A DNA stretch of 64,000 nt from Virgibacillus sp. SK37 (GCF_000725285.1 NZ_CP007161.1:3757075-3821074), one strand, 5' to 3'. Shown: positions 17,236 to 26,039, counted from the first letter of the stretch. Notes: generated from the sequence alone by a model not told the origin. Translations and numbers: made by a program.

Positions 17236-17667
17236 CTATTTTAGCAAGCCGTTAAAGATTTCTCCTTTATCCAGGTCAATAATCTTCACACGCTCTTCTT
17301 CTTTAATAAAAATGCTTTTATATTTTTCCTGATTTTTTTCATTGCGGAACAGTATAATTCGTTTTCCCTCATTATCCTCCACAACGACAGGATGATGTGC
17401 ATCTAAATCAATATGGTTTTTAATCGGGGAGTATTCTGGCAGTTTAGTTAGATCGATATCAGCTGCCTCCTCATTATTTTCCGTATTTTCGTTAGTTACT
17501 TCCTTATCTTCAGTCTTTTCCGTATCCGCATTTTGATTCTCATCTTCTGTTGCCGTTGATTCGTTTCCTTCGTTATTTGCAGTATCTGTTGATTGATCGT
17601 TGTCTCCACATGCTGCTAGTGCAGTTATAATAAATAACAAGCCAGCTATGAGTATAAGCTTTTTCAT
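17236..17667 (-). CDS. lipoprotein with acidic linker; paralog of the gene at 26040-26399
   Basis: 143 aa. A signal peptide ends in the lipobox LAAC (cysteine 20). A long, disordered linker of Asn/Glu/Thr/Asp (about 21-70) leads to a compact C-terminal domain of about 70 residues: LPEYSPIKNHIDL, HHPVVVEDNEGKRIILFRN, YKSIFIKEEERVKIIDL. The same pattern (FPEYETFKKNIDL, KREIVFLN, YKSTYIKETKRIKIIKL) occurs in the 119-aa lipoprotein at 26040, so the two are paralogs. Family not recognised. It should be anchored on the outer face of the membrane with the domain held away by the linker. Confidence 0.8.
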   Translation of the reverse strand: MKKLILIAGLLFIITALAACGDNDQSTDTANNEGNESTATEDENQNADTEKTEDKEVTNENTENNEEAADIDLTKLPEYSPIKNHIDLDAHHPVVVEDNEGKRIILFRNEKNQEKYKSIFIKEEERVKIIDLDKGEIFNGLLK

Positions 17668-17766
17668 TGATGTGTCTCTCCTTTTTCTTTCATGCTACTA
17701 AAATTAGTATACGCCTCTTCTATGAAATAATCATGTGAATATGATTAGAATTCAATGAGAAACTGG

Positions 17767-19194
17767 TTAAGCGTCAAGTGCGACCTGCTTAGTGGCTTGT
17801 CCTTCACTTAATTTTTTCATATGTCTGCGAAAGGCATACATAACAAATAAGTGCATATTGGCTTGTGTGTAGTGGTAAATAAACCACGGCAATGCAGGGG
17901 TGAAATCATGTACTGCAATAATTGCTTCATCGCTTCCTGGAATTTTACGGAACTCCATTCTACCTCGCTCATTTTCTTTGCGGTCTGTCAAAAATCCGCC
18001 GGTAATATAATAAAGTGCTCTGTCTTCTGTACTTCGGTCTGCCGAATAAGATAGTTCCAGCATAGAGGTTTTATTACCCAGAAAACCTATCTTACAATTT
18101 AAGTTCTCATCTGTGGACGTTTTTATCCATGGATTCAGAAAAACCTCCAGCCATTTCACATAATATCTGCCCACCCAATCGGCACTGCAACCTTCTGGAA
18201 GGCACACGCGTTGTACGGAGCGCACATCTTGCTTAAGTGGTGTGATGACCGGCCTTTTGACTGGTTTCTTCTTCCCCTCTCGATCAGCCTCCATCGCATG
18301 TGCTGCAGCCTCTCTAAATGAAATGCTTCCTTGACTGGTCCCCTCCACAAAGTGACTGTTCTGGACAGTCATTTCATGTTCCAGACTTTCCACAAGAGGG
18401 TAGACAATTTCCTTTGGTGTTTGTGTAACAAGGCGCAGCCAGAGGCGAGACAAACTTAACGAAAAAAAGGGGACATTAAACATATAACGCTTTTTCCCCA
18501 TTATTTCTCCTGTTTGTTCCATCATCGAACGATATGTCAACACATCTGGTCCGCCAATATCGACCGAGCGGTTTTGTGACTCTTCCTCCATTGTTAGTTC
18601 TCCTAATGAATCCATCACATCTGGAAGAGCAACAGGCTGTGTCCTTGTTCTCGTCCATTTGGGCAAAATCATCATCGGAAGCCGCTTAACTAGTTTTGCA
18701 AGAATGGGAAAAGAAGAACCTTTAGGCCCTACAATAAGCCCTGCTCTTAATGCTGTAACAGGTGTCCCATAGGCTCGGAGGATTCTTTCTACCTCCAGAC
18801 GACTTTTTAAATGTCTGGATAATTTAGGTGCATGATCTGGAATAATCCCACCCAAATAAATCATCTTTTTAATTCCTTGTTTTTTTGCAGCTTGGGCAAA
18901 ATTATCTGCAAGAATGACATCCATATCTTCAAAATTTCCCTGAGTGAGCTTGGCAGAAGGCATCATAGAATGCACGAGATAAACAGCGATATCTGCTCCC
19001 TGTAATCCTTTCTCTGCATCGGCTAAAGAGAATAAGTCACAAGAACGCCACGTAACCGACTCCGTATCTTTACGCTTATCCCCATTTCTGGATAAGCCGA
19101 TAATATTTACCCGACCTTCCAACTTTTCAATTAAATTCTGTCCAATATAGCCGCTTGCACCTGCTATAGCAACAACGGGTTTTGCATTTCCCAT
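17767..19194 (-). CDS. NAD(P)-binding SDR fused to DUF2867-like domain
   Basis: 475 aa from ATG 19194, eight bases after AAGGAG; an ATG at 19200 is too close to that site. The N-terminal half is an atypical SDR/NmrA-like Rossmann domain with VAIAGASGYIGQNLIEKL, GADIAVYLVHSM, KKMIYLGGIIPD and LRAGLIVGP. The C-terminal part (about 320-460) has YYVKWLEVFLNPWIKT, RALYYITGGFLT, RMEFRKIPGS and LPWFIYHYTQANMHLFVMYAFRRH, the pattern of a DUF2867-type domain. Homologs are annotated as NAD(P)H-binding or DUF2867 proteins; the reaction is unknown. It lies singly between a lipoprotein and the EAL protein. Confidence 0.8.
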   Translation of the reverse strand: MGNAKPVVAIAGASGYIGQNLIEKLEGRVNIIGLSRNGDKRKDTESVTWRSCDLFSLADAEKGLQGADIAVYLVHSMMPSAKLTQGNFEDMDVILADNFAQAAKKQGIKKMIYLGGIIPDHAPKLSRHLKSRLEVERILRAYGTPVTALRAGLIVGPKGSSFPILAKLVKRLPMMILPKWTRTRTQPVALPDVMDSLGELTMEEESQNRSVDIGGPDVLTYRSMMEQTGEIMGKKRYMFNVPFFSLSLSRLWLRLVTQTPKEIVYPLVESLEHEMTVQNSHFVEGTSQGSISFREAAAHAMEADREGKKKPVKRPVITPLKQDVRSVQRVCLPEGCSADWVGRYYVKWLEVFLNPWIKTSTDENLNCKIGFLGNKTSMLELSYSADRSTEDRALYYITGGFLTDRKENERGRMEFRKIPGSDEAIIAVHDFTPALPWFIYHYTQANMHLFVMYAFRRHMKKLSEGQATKQVALDA

Positions 19195-19257
19195 ACTCAT
19201 TTCTCCTTCCTCTCTATTTCTCTATGAAACTAGTACCCTATTAAAAAGATCGATAAT

Positions 19258-19295
19258 CAAAAGAGCAATCCAGCTATTGCCAATCTGGATTGCTC
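19258..19295 (-). terminator. terminator after MHYT-EAL gene
   Basis: GAGCAATCCAG and CTGGATTGCTC pair perfectly around an 11-base loop; on the minus strand TTTTGATT follows. It lies ten bases after the stop of the EAL gene. Confidence 0.85.
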
Positions 19296-19304
19296 TCTCA
19301 AACA

Positions 19305-21350
19305 TTATACGATTTCTGGCTCAGTGAACCGGTTATACCATTCAGATAATTCCAATGCAGGTAATGGTTTCGAATAATAATATCCCTGAATAATCGGATT
19401 ATCACAGAAATCGGCAAGAAAGTGAATCTGTTCCTTTGTTTCTGCTCCTTCAACTACAATATTCAAATCCAAGGATCTTCCTAATGAAATAATGGACTGG
19501 ATAATGGATGCGTCCTTTCGCGAATGTGGTACATCATCCAAAAAGGATTTATCTATTTTTAACGTACTAATCGGCATTTGCTTTAAATATGATAAAGACG
19601 AAACTCCCGTACCAAAGTCATCGAGCGCAATGGAAAATCCTTCTTTTCTTAGTGCAGCAATCCCCCGCAATGCCTCCTGGATGGATTCCACAAAGCTTGT
19701 CTCCGTAATCTCCAATTCAATCCATTTCGGTTCTATTTGATACGTCTCTGTCATTACCTTTAAATAGGCTACCAGCGAATTTGAGGTGAGACACTCGCCT
19801 GGTATATTAATGGATACAGAGCAATTGATCTTATTTTCCAGCTGCCATTGGTGCAGCTGTTTACAAACTTCTTTTATAACCCATCGTGTTATCGCTTGTA
19901 TTCGATTATTCTTTTCCAGTATTGGGATAAACACCGCTGGGCTAATTAATCCTTGAGTAGGGTGCTGCCATCGCAGCAGTGCCTCCACACCCACCATATG
20001 CCCATCCAGCATACTCATTTTTGGCTGGTATACCACAAAAAAATGATTCTCAGTCAAAGCTTTTTCTACATCTTCTAAAATTACCTGTTCAAACATATAC
20101 CGATGTACATTTTCATCATAAAAAACGAGCTGATTGGCATATTGGATGTTCGGATCCTGGAGAATGGCGAGGGCATTGGCATATAAAGTATTTCTCTTAT
20201 TATTCTCCTCTTGTATAGCAATCGCACAAACTGTAGAGATCGTAACACTTCTATCTTTTATTGGAAAAGGTGTAGAAAGATTTTCCACGATTTTCTGCAT
20301 GGAAGCAGTCAAAGTATTCTTATCCACCCATTTACGGCTGACAAAGGCAAACTTTCGACCCTCCATGCGATAAACCTCCATGGATGATGGCTTATGTTCC
20401 AATAACCGGGCAGCAACTTTTTTCATTAGCTCATCTACTACCATATAGCCATGTAGGGAACCTCTTTTATTCAGTTTTTCCATATCAATTAAGGCAATGG
20501 CATAATAGGCGGAAGAAGAAAATCTCCGTTCAAACTCTCTGTAGTTCGGTAGCTTCGTCATCGAATCAAAATAATTTATTCTATTCTCGACAAAACGATC
20601 AAATAACTCCATTAAAAGAAATAATAGCAGGATGATTCCCAAGCCATTGACAATTAAAGTCAGCAAAAAATGCATATCCTCCATTTGCATATGTGGTGCG
20701 AAAGTAAAATCCTGTGGCACATAAAAAACAACAGCATCCATACCAATGTAGTGCATGCTTGAGACGGCAATTCCCATTATGCCAGCAGCAATTAACCGTT
20801 GCAGCCAGGTCTTCATTTGATTTTGCAATACGGAAAATACATACAAAGCTGCGAAGGATACGATGATAGCTACGACAATACTAAGTGTAAATAATGGCAG
20901 CTGGTAATAATACGACACACCTTCCATATGCATGGCGTCCATTCCTATGTAATGCATGAGTGAAATTCCTACACCCATAAACAGCCCGCCCCAAAAATGA
21001 GATCGCTTTGTTTTTTGAGGGTTATTGGCAACATGAAAAGCGATAAAGGACGCTACAATCGCTGGAATAATTGAAACAATGGTTAATAACCGATCATAAT
21101 GCATATGAACTGGCAATGTCATCGCACTCATTCCAATAAAATGCATGGACCAAATACCAACACCCATGGAAAAAGCAGCAAGCACTAACCATAGATGCTT
21201 ATTGAAAAAGCTATTCTGACGGCCACGTTGGTTCATGACGAGCGCTGTATAGGAAGCAAACACAGCAATAATAATAGATAAAACAATAATAGGGATTGAA
21301 TAGTCACCTACTATGATGTCAAAGCCAGACAACTCAGGCTGATTAAACAT
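19305..21350 (-). CDS. MHYT - degenerate GGDEF - EAL c-di-GMP phosphodiesterase
   Basis: 681 aa from ATG 21350, placed after GGGGGA; the frame upstream of this is not preceded by a site. Residues 10-250 form a seven-helix MHYT sensor with three conserved MHFIGMSAM / MHYIGMDAM / MHYIGMDAV motifs, thought to bind copper and sense gases. The GGDEF domain (about 265-400) has lost its active site: the signature position reads EGRKF. The EAL domain (about 420-670) keeps EALLRW, ELEITETSF, DDFGTG, KIDKSF, VVEGAET and GYYYSKPL, so hydrolysis of c-di-GMP is expected. It is similar in layout to B. subtilis YkoW, without a PAS domain. No cyclase is seen nearby. Confidence 0.9.
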   Translation of the reverse strand: MFNQPELSGFDIIVGDYSIPIIVLSIIIAVFASYTALVMNQRGRQNSFFNKHLWLVLAAFSMGVGIWSMHFIGMSAMTLPVHMHYDRLLTIVSIIPAIVASFIAFHVANNPQKTKRSHFWGGLFMGVGISLMHYIGMDAMHMEGVSYYYQLPLFTLSIVVAIIVSFAALYVFSVLQNQMKTWLQRLIAAGIMGIAVSSMHYIGMDAVVFYVPQDFTFAPHMQMEDMHFLLTLIVNGLGIILLLFLLMELFDRFVENRINYFDSMTKLPNYREFERRFSSSAYYAIALIDMEKLNKRGSLHGYMVVDELMKKVAARLLEHKPSSMEVYRMEGRKFAFVSRKWVDKNTLTASMQKIVENLSTPFPIKDRSVTISTVCAIAIQEENNKRNTLYANALAILQDPNIQYANQLVFYDENVHRYMFEQVILEDVEKALTENHFFVVYQPKMSMLDGHMVGVEALLRWQHPTQGLISPAVFIPILEKNNRIQAITRWVIKEVCKQLHQWQLENKINCSVSINIPGECLTSNSLVAYLKVMTETYQIEPKWIELEITETSFVESIQEALRGIAALRKEGFSIALDDFGTGVSSLSYLKQMPISTLKIDKSFLDDVPHSRKDASIIQSIISLGRSLDLNIVVEGAETKEQIHFLADFCDNPIIQGYYYSKPLPALELSEWYNRFTEPEIV

Positions 21351-21534
21351 GCTGATTCCCCCATCACGATGTATTAAAATACATTCCTCTTTTATTATCG
21401 ACAGGTTTTGCGAGAAAGTAAATAGAATTATGTATTTAAACAAGTCTAGTTGATGGCCGTTGTTCTTTTATTTCCAATTATGTTACGATTTCTTTGGATT
21501 TATTAACTTAGCATATTGTAGGGAGGAGAAACAT

Positions 21535-22101
21535 TTGAAAAGAAAAGTAGCCTTACTAATTACTATGGTCTGGATCACACTTAGCTTACTTGCTGCATGT
21601 AGCGATGAGGCGGCAGATTCCAATGCGGCGGAACACAAAGAACAGAAGAAAACGATAGAAAAGAAAGAAGCTCCATCACAATCTAGCACAGAACACGAAC
21701 TAGATGAGGGCGAAAATAATCAGGAACTGGCTGAAAATGCGAAGAAAGGATCGGATAACGACCAAGCAAAGCAGCAAGAACAGGCTAATAATATAGAGAC
21801 AGAGCAAGAGAAGGCTCCTTCACAAAGCACGGAGCAAACACAAGAGGAAAAGGAGAGCCAAGCAGATCAACCTAAAATTACAAGCGGGGAATCGGCTATT
21901 TCTTACTTAAGAAAGGAACTGGACATGGAGGAGCAAGAAGGTATACTTTTTGATGACATGGGTGGCTCATTATATACAGATGAAGCTGGAGCTTATTATC
22001 GTGTGGAACTCACTTCAAAATCCATGCAGAAAAACGGTGGCTCAGGCACTGTTGGTCTATACAAGGTCTATGAAGACGGAAACTATGAATCTCAATTTTA
22101 A
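21535..22101 (+). CDS. lipoprotein with long Glu/Gln-rich linker
   Basis: 188 aa from TTG 21535 after GGGAGGAG; the longer frame upstream lacks a ribosome binding site. Signal peptide with lipobox LAAC (cysteine about 21). Residues 25-125 are a low-complexity linker rich in Glu, Gln, Lys and Asn. The C-terminal 60 residues form a small domain (SAISYLRKELDMEEQEGILFDD, GAYYRVELTSKSM, VGLYKVYEDGNYES). It differs from the C-terminal domain of the two paralogous lipoproteins at 17.2 and 26.0 kb, although the plan (anchor, linker, small domain) is the same. Function unknown. Confidence 0.75.
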   Translation: MKRKVALLITMVWITLSLLAACSDEAADSNAAEHKEQKKTIEKKEAPSQSSTEHELDEGENNQELAENAKKGSDNDQAKQQEQANNIETEQEKAPSQSTEQTQEEKESQADQPKITSGESAISYLRKELDMEEQEGILFDDMGGSLYTDEAGAYYRVELTSKSMQKNGGSGTVGLYKVYEDGNYESQF

Positions 22102-22111
22102 TTATTTCCAC

Positions 22112-22147
22112 GCAGAGGTGGATGGGCTTGAATGCCCTATTCCACCT
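22112..22147. terminator. bidirectional terminator overlapping a stop codon
   Basis: AGAGGTGGA and TCCACCTCT pair, with an inner GGGC/GCCC, around TTGAAT. It separates two convergent genes and includes the last codons of the minus-strand membrane protein gene. No long U-run follows on either strand. Confidence 0.65.
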
Positions 22148-22790
22148 CTTCGTACATCGTACCATTTGTATCCATAATGACAATACTCTCTTTTAATCTA
22201 TCCAATCCGATAGCAATCACTGGATTCTTCTCCGATGATTGATTGTAGTAGCTTTTTACTTTCACAATTGTCGTATAGGACTGTTCTTCCACATCCAGAA
22301 CCTCGATATCATTTCCGGCCATCTCTTCACCTAAGGAGAGGATAATGCTTTTATTCCCTTCTGAAATAGTAAATGTTTTATAGCCCTCAATGGTAGGATC
22401 TTCCTGCAATTTTTGCAAGTATGTCCCAACTTCATCACCCTGGTAATACTGACTCTTTTTTATTACCCAATAATCGGTTTGGTTTAAATAGATAAACACA
22501 GAATAGCAAAGCACTGTCGTTATAATGAAGGTGTATACTATCTTTTTCCATAGCGTATTGTTTTTAAAAATCACCATTAAAATTGCAACACTAAAAATTC
22601 CTATACTTATAACGCCGAATGGCATTCCCGCAAAACCCCCAATGACGGTCAGGCTGACCATAAGAAGTGCTGCGCCAGATACTCCTACGGCCATTGCCCT
22701 TTGCCTATTGTCCCATTTACTAGTAAATATGTAAGTACAAGCATGAATGATTAACCCGACAACGAGACCAACGATAAATAGAACGAACAT
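22137..22790 (-). CDS. membrane protein with extracytoplasmic C-terminal domain
   Basis: 217 aa. Four membrane helices lie within the first 105 residues (about 2-22, 32-52, 56-76, 84-103). A soluble C-terminal half follows with KLQEDPTIEGYKTFTISEG, EVLDVEEQSYTTIVKVKSYY and VIMDTNGTMYEEVE. A leading AGGAGG-like GGAGGGG precedes ATG 22790. I do not recognise the family. The C-terminal domain probably faces outside. It is convergent with the lipoprotein gene upstream in coordinate order. Confidence 0.65.
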   Translation of the reverse strand: MFVLFIVGLVVGLIIHACTYIFTSKWDNRQRAMAVGVSGAALLMVSLTVIGGFAGMPFGVISIGIFSVAILMVIFKNNTLWKKIVYTFIITTVLCYSVFIYLNQTDYWVIKKSQYYQGDEVGTYLQKLQEDPTIEGYKTFTISEGNKSIILSLGEEMAGNDIEVLDVEEQSYTTIVKVKSYYNQSSEKNPVIAIGLDRLKESIVIMDTNGTMYEEVE

Positions 22791-22911
22791 TATGCCCCTC
22801 CTTTTAGCTAAAACCTCTTCGTTTGATTTTAATTATTTTAACATATATTCCCATAATTAGTAGGCATCCTCAATTCTATCCGAATCTGTGCACTTTCCTA
22901 AGAAAAAATGC

Positions 22912-22936
22912 GTTTTAAATACTCATATACGGGTAT
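22912..22936 (+). promoter_or_regulatory. candidate SigB promoter for the Spo0E-like gene
   Basis: GTTTTA (22912-22917), 13 bases, then GGGTAT (22931-22936). The SigB consensus is GTTTAA, 12-15 bases, GGGTAT, so the -10 is perfect and the -35 differs at one base. The start codon of the 51-aa gene lies about 30 bases downstream. Confidence 0.6.
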
Positions 22937-22967
22937 CATTGGGATATGAAGAATTGGAGTGAACATA

Positions 22968-23123
22968 TTGCCTTCTAAAGAAGAAATAGAATTAAAAATT
23001 GAACACGTAAGATATAAAATGTACCAAGCCTATAAAAAAGATCAAAACTATGAAGATATTCTCATCTTATCAGAGAAATTAGATGATCTGCTAAACCAGC
23101 TTGATAAAATGAATCATTCATAA
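22968..23123 (+). CDS. Spo0E-like aspartyl-phosphate phosphatase (51 aa)
   Basis: A short gene starting at TTG 22968, six bases after GGAGTG. The 51-aa product has the two-helix pattern of the Spo0E family: IELKIEHVRYKMYQAYKK and the signature ILSEKLDDLLNQL, matching the conserved S-x-x-L-D-x-L motif. Members (Spo0E, YisI, YnzD) dephosphorylate Spo0A-P directly and delay sporulation. It is preceded by a near-consensus SigB promoter, which would link general stress to a sporulation brake; that link is inference. The gene is easily missed because of length and TTG start. Confidence 0.8.
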   Translation: MPSKEEIELKIEHVRYKMYQAYKKDQNYEDILILSEKLDDLLNQLDKMNHS

Positions 23124-23150
23124 AAATAATTTTGGTTTTAAATTCCAAAT

Positions 23151-23176
23151 GTTTTAGACATTTTTAGAGTGGGAAT
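23151..23176 (+). promoter_or_regulatory. candidate SigB promoter for the Lin0512 gene
   Basis: GTTTTA (23151-23156), 14 bases, GGGAAT (23171-23176). Both boxes fit the SigB pattern with one or two mismatches. Expected transcription start is about 35 bases before ATG 23220. Confidence 0.5.
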
Positions 23177-23219
23177 TGTTTTAAAAAGAGATTCCAAAAG
23201 CACAAAGGAGTGTTTATCA

Positions 23220-23579
23220 ATGGATCAAGTATTATTTATTCAAACAGGTACAGGTATCGATGTTCATGGGCAGAATGTGACAAAGGCAGCTGTCCGTGCG
23301 GTTGAAAATGCGATTTTATCAAACTCCATGCCCGGGATTGAAAAAAATCTTCCTGGTGAACGCCTTGAAAGTATGAAGGTAAATGTCAAACTGGCAGTTC
23401 CGCTTGATCGTGAAAAACTGGATGTAGATAAAGTAAAAGAAGCTATTCCTTATGGTGTCGTTGCTGTAGATGTAACCGATGGAGGCATGGCTACATCCAG
23501 CGGAATTGTGCTAAAAGACAAAGACGACGAAAACGATTTAATGTATATGGTCAACGCCGCTGTTGAAGTCGGCTATTAA
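23220..23579 (+). CDS. Lin0512 family protein
   Basis: 119 aa from ATG 23220 (AAAGGAG nine bases upstream); the TTG/GTG-type start at 23169 has no site. The sequence VLFIQTGTGIDVHGQNVTKA, AVRAVENAILSNSMPGI, VKLAVPLDREKLDVDKVK, GVVAVDVTDGGMATSSGI and the C-terminal VNAAVEVGY match the Lin0512 family (TIGR02058) as I know it. The family is widespread, small, cytoplasmic and of unknown function. It follows the Spo0E-like gene by about 100 bp and has its own SigB-like promoter. A strong terminator follows. Confidence 0.85.
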   Translation: MDQVLFIQTGTGIDVHGQNVTKAAVRAVENAILSNSMPGIEKNLPGERLESMKVNVKLAVPLDREKLDVDKVKEAIPYGVVAVDVTDGGMATSSGIVLKDKDDENDLMYMVNAAVEVGY

Positions 23580-23607
23580 AAAATGAAAATGCGAACGAAA
23601 TGAAATA

Positions 23608-23645
23608 AGCACTGAGGATGAGCACAAGCATCCCCAGTGCTTTTA
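23608..23645 (+). terminator. terminator after Lin0512 gene
   Basis: AGCACTG.GGATG pairs with CATCC.CAGTGCT around AGCACAAG, with one mismatch, and is followed by TTTTAATTT. Confidence 0.85.
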
Positions 23646-23785
23646 ATTTAGTTCTAAAATATAAATTGAGTTTTCCTATGTTTCGTAATAAAGATGAACT
23701 GCGAGGTAACTTGGAGGGATTATAAACAATCGTTTTGGAAAATAATGCATGATAGACAAATTCCTTATAGTTACTGAATAATTTT

Positions 23786-23850
23786 GGCGGATTATCTTGT
23801 TTTACTACTGATTAATTTTATTCCACGGCGGATTCTTTCGCTCTGTTGTG
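23786..23850. repeat. 20-21-bp tandem repeat remnant
   Basis: GGCGGATT, CTACTGATT and GGCGGATT recur with their GATT at 23790, 23810 and 23831, a spacing of 20 and 21. The units match the 20-bp arrays at 38.1 and 61.1 kb. The rest of the 350-base gap between 23580 and 23932 shows no gene. Confidence 0.55.
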
Positions 23851-23932
23851 AGATCTATTTTGTAATAATACTACTATTTCCCTCCTTCATTGAATACATT
23901 AAATGGATGAAATGTTTAAGGAGTGAGCGTTA

Positions 23933-24733
23933 TTGGCAGATTACTTGAAGGATGCTACATTTGAACATCAATTTTGGCTACAGGTATTAGGGGACCATGC
24001 CACATTTATTCGAGACTCTCTTTATCCAACCGAAAAAGAAGACATCCAAATTGCAAAAGATTTTATTGTGGTTTTTGATCAGTTATTAAAGCGGACCAAT
24101 TCCTTGTCCACCTCCAATGCCATTACTTTCACAAAAGAAGCAGAAGCAGCTGTAGAGGAAATGAAAAAATATAAACTTTCTCTCATTCGTAGACACCTAA
24201 TAGGAAAGATTGGAATTCATTTATCTCCCACATTTCTTAACCATATGGTAAATGAGCTGGAGGAGTATGAGCGCGTGATCCAGTATTTAAAACAAGGTGA
24301 CTCCCCACCAATATTTCATGAGCTGCATCACCACATGCTCTGGTTGGCAGATGCCTATGGTCATGCAGGAGCGATTAACGATGAACTCGATGGGGTAGAA
24401 AAAAGATTAAAAAAACAAAGCAAGGAGTTTACGAATCACTTTAGTGACTTTTACTTAAAAGCCGTGGAACTAACAGGCTATTTACGTGCCAACATCCAGT
24501 CCTTTCCTGCGCTCGAACGTTTTAATAGTGACGTGGAAATCGAGATGAATCTTTTCCGTGTTTTCCTTGGGGAGATTGAAGAAATGGAATTAAACAACAC
24601 CGTGCTCAGTACCTTTTCTGCATTAATGGCAGACCATATGGCGAGAGAGGAATGCTACTATCTTATTAAACTTGCTGAATCCACTGACATATCCTATCCA
24701 GATTGTGACCCGACAAAGCGTAGACAGGATTAA
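23933..24733 (+). CDS. DUF2935 protein with two four-helix-bundle repeats
   Basis: 266 aa starting at TTG 23933 after AAGGAGTGAGCG. All-helical, with two related halves of about 130 residues. His/Glu positions suited to metal binding are seen in FEHQFWLQVLGDHATFI (8-24), FHELHHHMLWLADAYGHAGAI (about 121-141) and DHMAREECYYL near the C-terminus. This is the pattern of the DUF2935 family of Firmicutes, often predicted to bind iron, but with no proven function. It lies within the putative stress cluster, with its own terminator. Confidence 0.85.
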   Translation: MADYLKDATFEHQFWLQVLGDHATFIRDSLYPTEKEDIQIAKDFIVVFDQLLKRTNSLSTSNAITFTKEAEAAVEEMKKYKLSLIRRHLIGKIGIHLSPTFLNHMVNELEEYERVIQYLKQGDSPPIFHELHHHMLWLADAYGHAGAINDELDGVEKRLKKQSKEFTNHFSDFYLKAVELTGYLRANIQSFPALERFNSDVEIEMNLFRVFLGEIEEMELNNTVLSTFSALMADHMAREECYYLIKLAESTDISYPDCDPTKRRQD

Positions 24734-24742
24734 TTAAGTTGA

Positions 24743-24772
24743 GAAATTCCTACCTTCAGGAATTTCTTTTTT
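24743..24772 (+). terminator. terminator after DUF2935 gene
   Basis: GAAATTCC and GGAATTTC pair around TACCTTCA, followed by TTTTTTATTTT. The following 280 bases to 25058 hold weak copies of the 20-bp repeat (GCTGATT near 24815 and 24853) and no gene. Confidence 0.85.
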
Positions 24773-24984
24773 ATTTTGATTTTAAAATAGTTGTGAAGGC
24801 TTAAGTTATCTAGCGCTGATTGTCCATCCCTTCGGTGAATTTTTTCCTGCTGCTGATTTACTTCCCTAAGAAAAAATTTCACTCACTGTGTTTACAATAA
24901 ATGTAATTTCCGACTCAAGCTATGACTACAATGTGCCATTTACTATTAGCTTACCTGAAAAGTCTACTTTCTTTTACAATAGAG

Positions 24985-25010
24985 GTTTTGGTGCCTATTG
25001 CCTGTGGAAT
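24985..25010 (+). promoter_or_regulatory. weak SigB-like promoter before the GSP39-type gene
   Basis: GTTTTG (24985-24990), 14 bases, TGGAAT (25005-25010). It deviates from consensus at several positions. It is listed because B. subtilis members of the downstream family are SigB-dependent general stress proteins. Confidence 0.3.
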
Positions 25011-25058
25011 AGACTAACATACAGCATAGACTTAAAAACTTCAAGGAGGTAAATAAAC

Positions 25059-25925
25059 ATGGATCCAAGAGAAATGCAGAAAGGCAGTACACCTAGACAA
25101 AAACAGGAGAAGCAGCCGGGAATTGAATCAAAAATGAACCCTCAGCCTGCACAACCATTGAACTATAAGGGAAGTAATAAACTAGAAGGGAAAGCAGCCC
25201 TCATTACAGGTGGAGATAGTGGAATCGGCAGAGCGGTTGCCATCCTTTATGCCAAAGAGGGAGCGAATGTAGCTATATCTTACCTTGATGAACACGATGA
25301 TGCAGAAGAAACAAAAAAACTGGTGGAAAAAGAAGGTGCTAGTTGTGTACTACTTCCTGGTGATATAAAAGATGAGTCGCATTGTATTGACCTTGTGGAG
25401 AAAACAGTTGAAGCATTCGGGAAAATAAATATATTAGTTAATAATGCAGCAATTCAATATGTACGAGAAGATGTACTGGAGATTTCCAGCGAGCAATTTG
25501 AGGAAGTCTTCCGAACTAACTTCTTTTCTCAGTTCTATTTAACAAAAGCAGCTGTCCGACATATGAAAGAAGGAGATTCTATTATTAGCACTTCTTCTAT
25601 TAATGCTTATCGAGGTAATCCAATTTTTATGGATTATTCTGCAACAAAAGGTGCTATTACAGCATGGACAAGAAGTATTGCCCAGAGTCTGGCTAAAAAA
25701 GGCATCCGTGCAAATGCAGTTGCACCTGGCCCAGTTTGGACACCGCTTATTCCATCATCCTTTGATGAAGATGGAGTAGAGAACTTTGGACAGGATACAT
25801 TGATGGGAAGACCAGGTCAACCATCCGAGCATGCTTGGCCATATGTTATGCTCGCTGCAGATGAATCCTCCTATATGACCGGACAAGCTATTCATATTAA
25901 TGGTGGAGCATGGACATCCTCCTAA
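25059..25925 (+). CDS. SDR oxidoreductase, general stress protein 39 (YdaD) type
   Basis: 288 aa, with a hydrophilic Pro/Gln-rich extension of about 40 residues (QKGSTPRQKQEKQPGIESK, PLNYKGSNKLEGK) that marks the GSP39 subgroup of classical SDRs. Then TGGDSGIGRA (NADP-type glycine motif, near 50), ILVNNAAIQ, the catalytic serine in STSS, Tyr-x-x-x-Lys in DYSATKGA, VAPGPVWTPLIP and the C-terminal SYMTGQAIHINGGAW. Full family length and intact active site. The ATG has AAGGAGG upstream. Substrate unknown; relatives are annotated as NAD(P)-dependent aldehyde or glucose dehydrogenase-like stress proteins. Confidence 0.88.
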   Translation: MDPREMQKGSTPRQKQEKQPGIESKMNPQPAQPLNYKGSNKLEGKAALITGGDSGIGRAVAILYAKEGANVAISYLDEHDDAEETKKLVEKEGASCVLLPGDIKDESHCIDLVEKTVEAFGKINILVNNAAIQYVREDVLEISSEQFEEVFRTNFFSQFYLTKAAVRHMKEGDSIISTSSINAYRGNPIFMDYSATKGAITAWTRSIAQSLAKKGIRANAVAPGPVWTPLIPSSFDEDGVENFGQDTLMGRPGQPSEHAWPYVMLAADESSYMTGQAIHINGGAWTSS

Positions 25926-25930
25926 TGAAA

Positions 25931-25967
25931 AAGAAGCACGTAGCTCTTTAGCTGCGTGCTTCTTTTT
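25931..25967 (+). terminator. terminator after the GSP39-type gene
   Basis: AAGAAGCACGTAGC pairs with GCTGCGTGCTTCTT (one mismatch) around TCTTTA and is followed by TTTG. A-runs on the other side let it also work for the minus strand. Confidence 0.9.
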
Positions 25968-26039
25968 GCTGATTTTTCACCTTTTGGCGAATAATACCTG
26001 TGTCCCTCCATGCATCCTAACATGAAAGAACAACCATCC

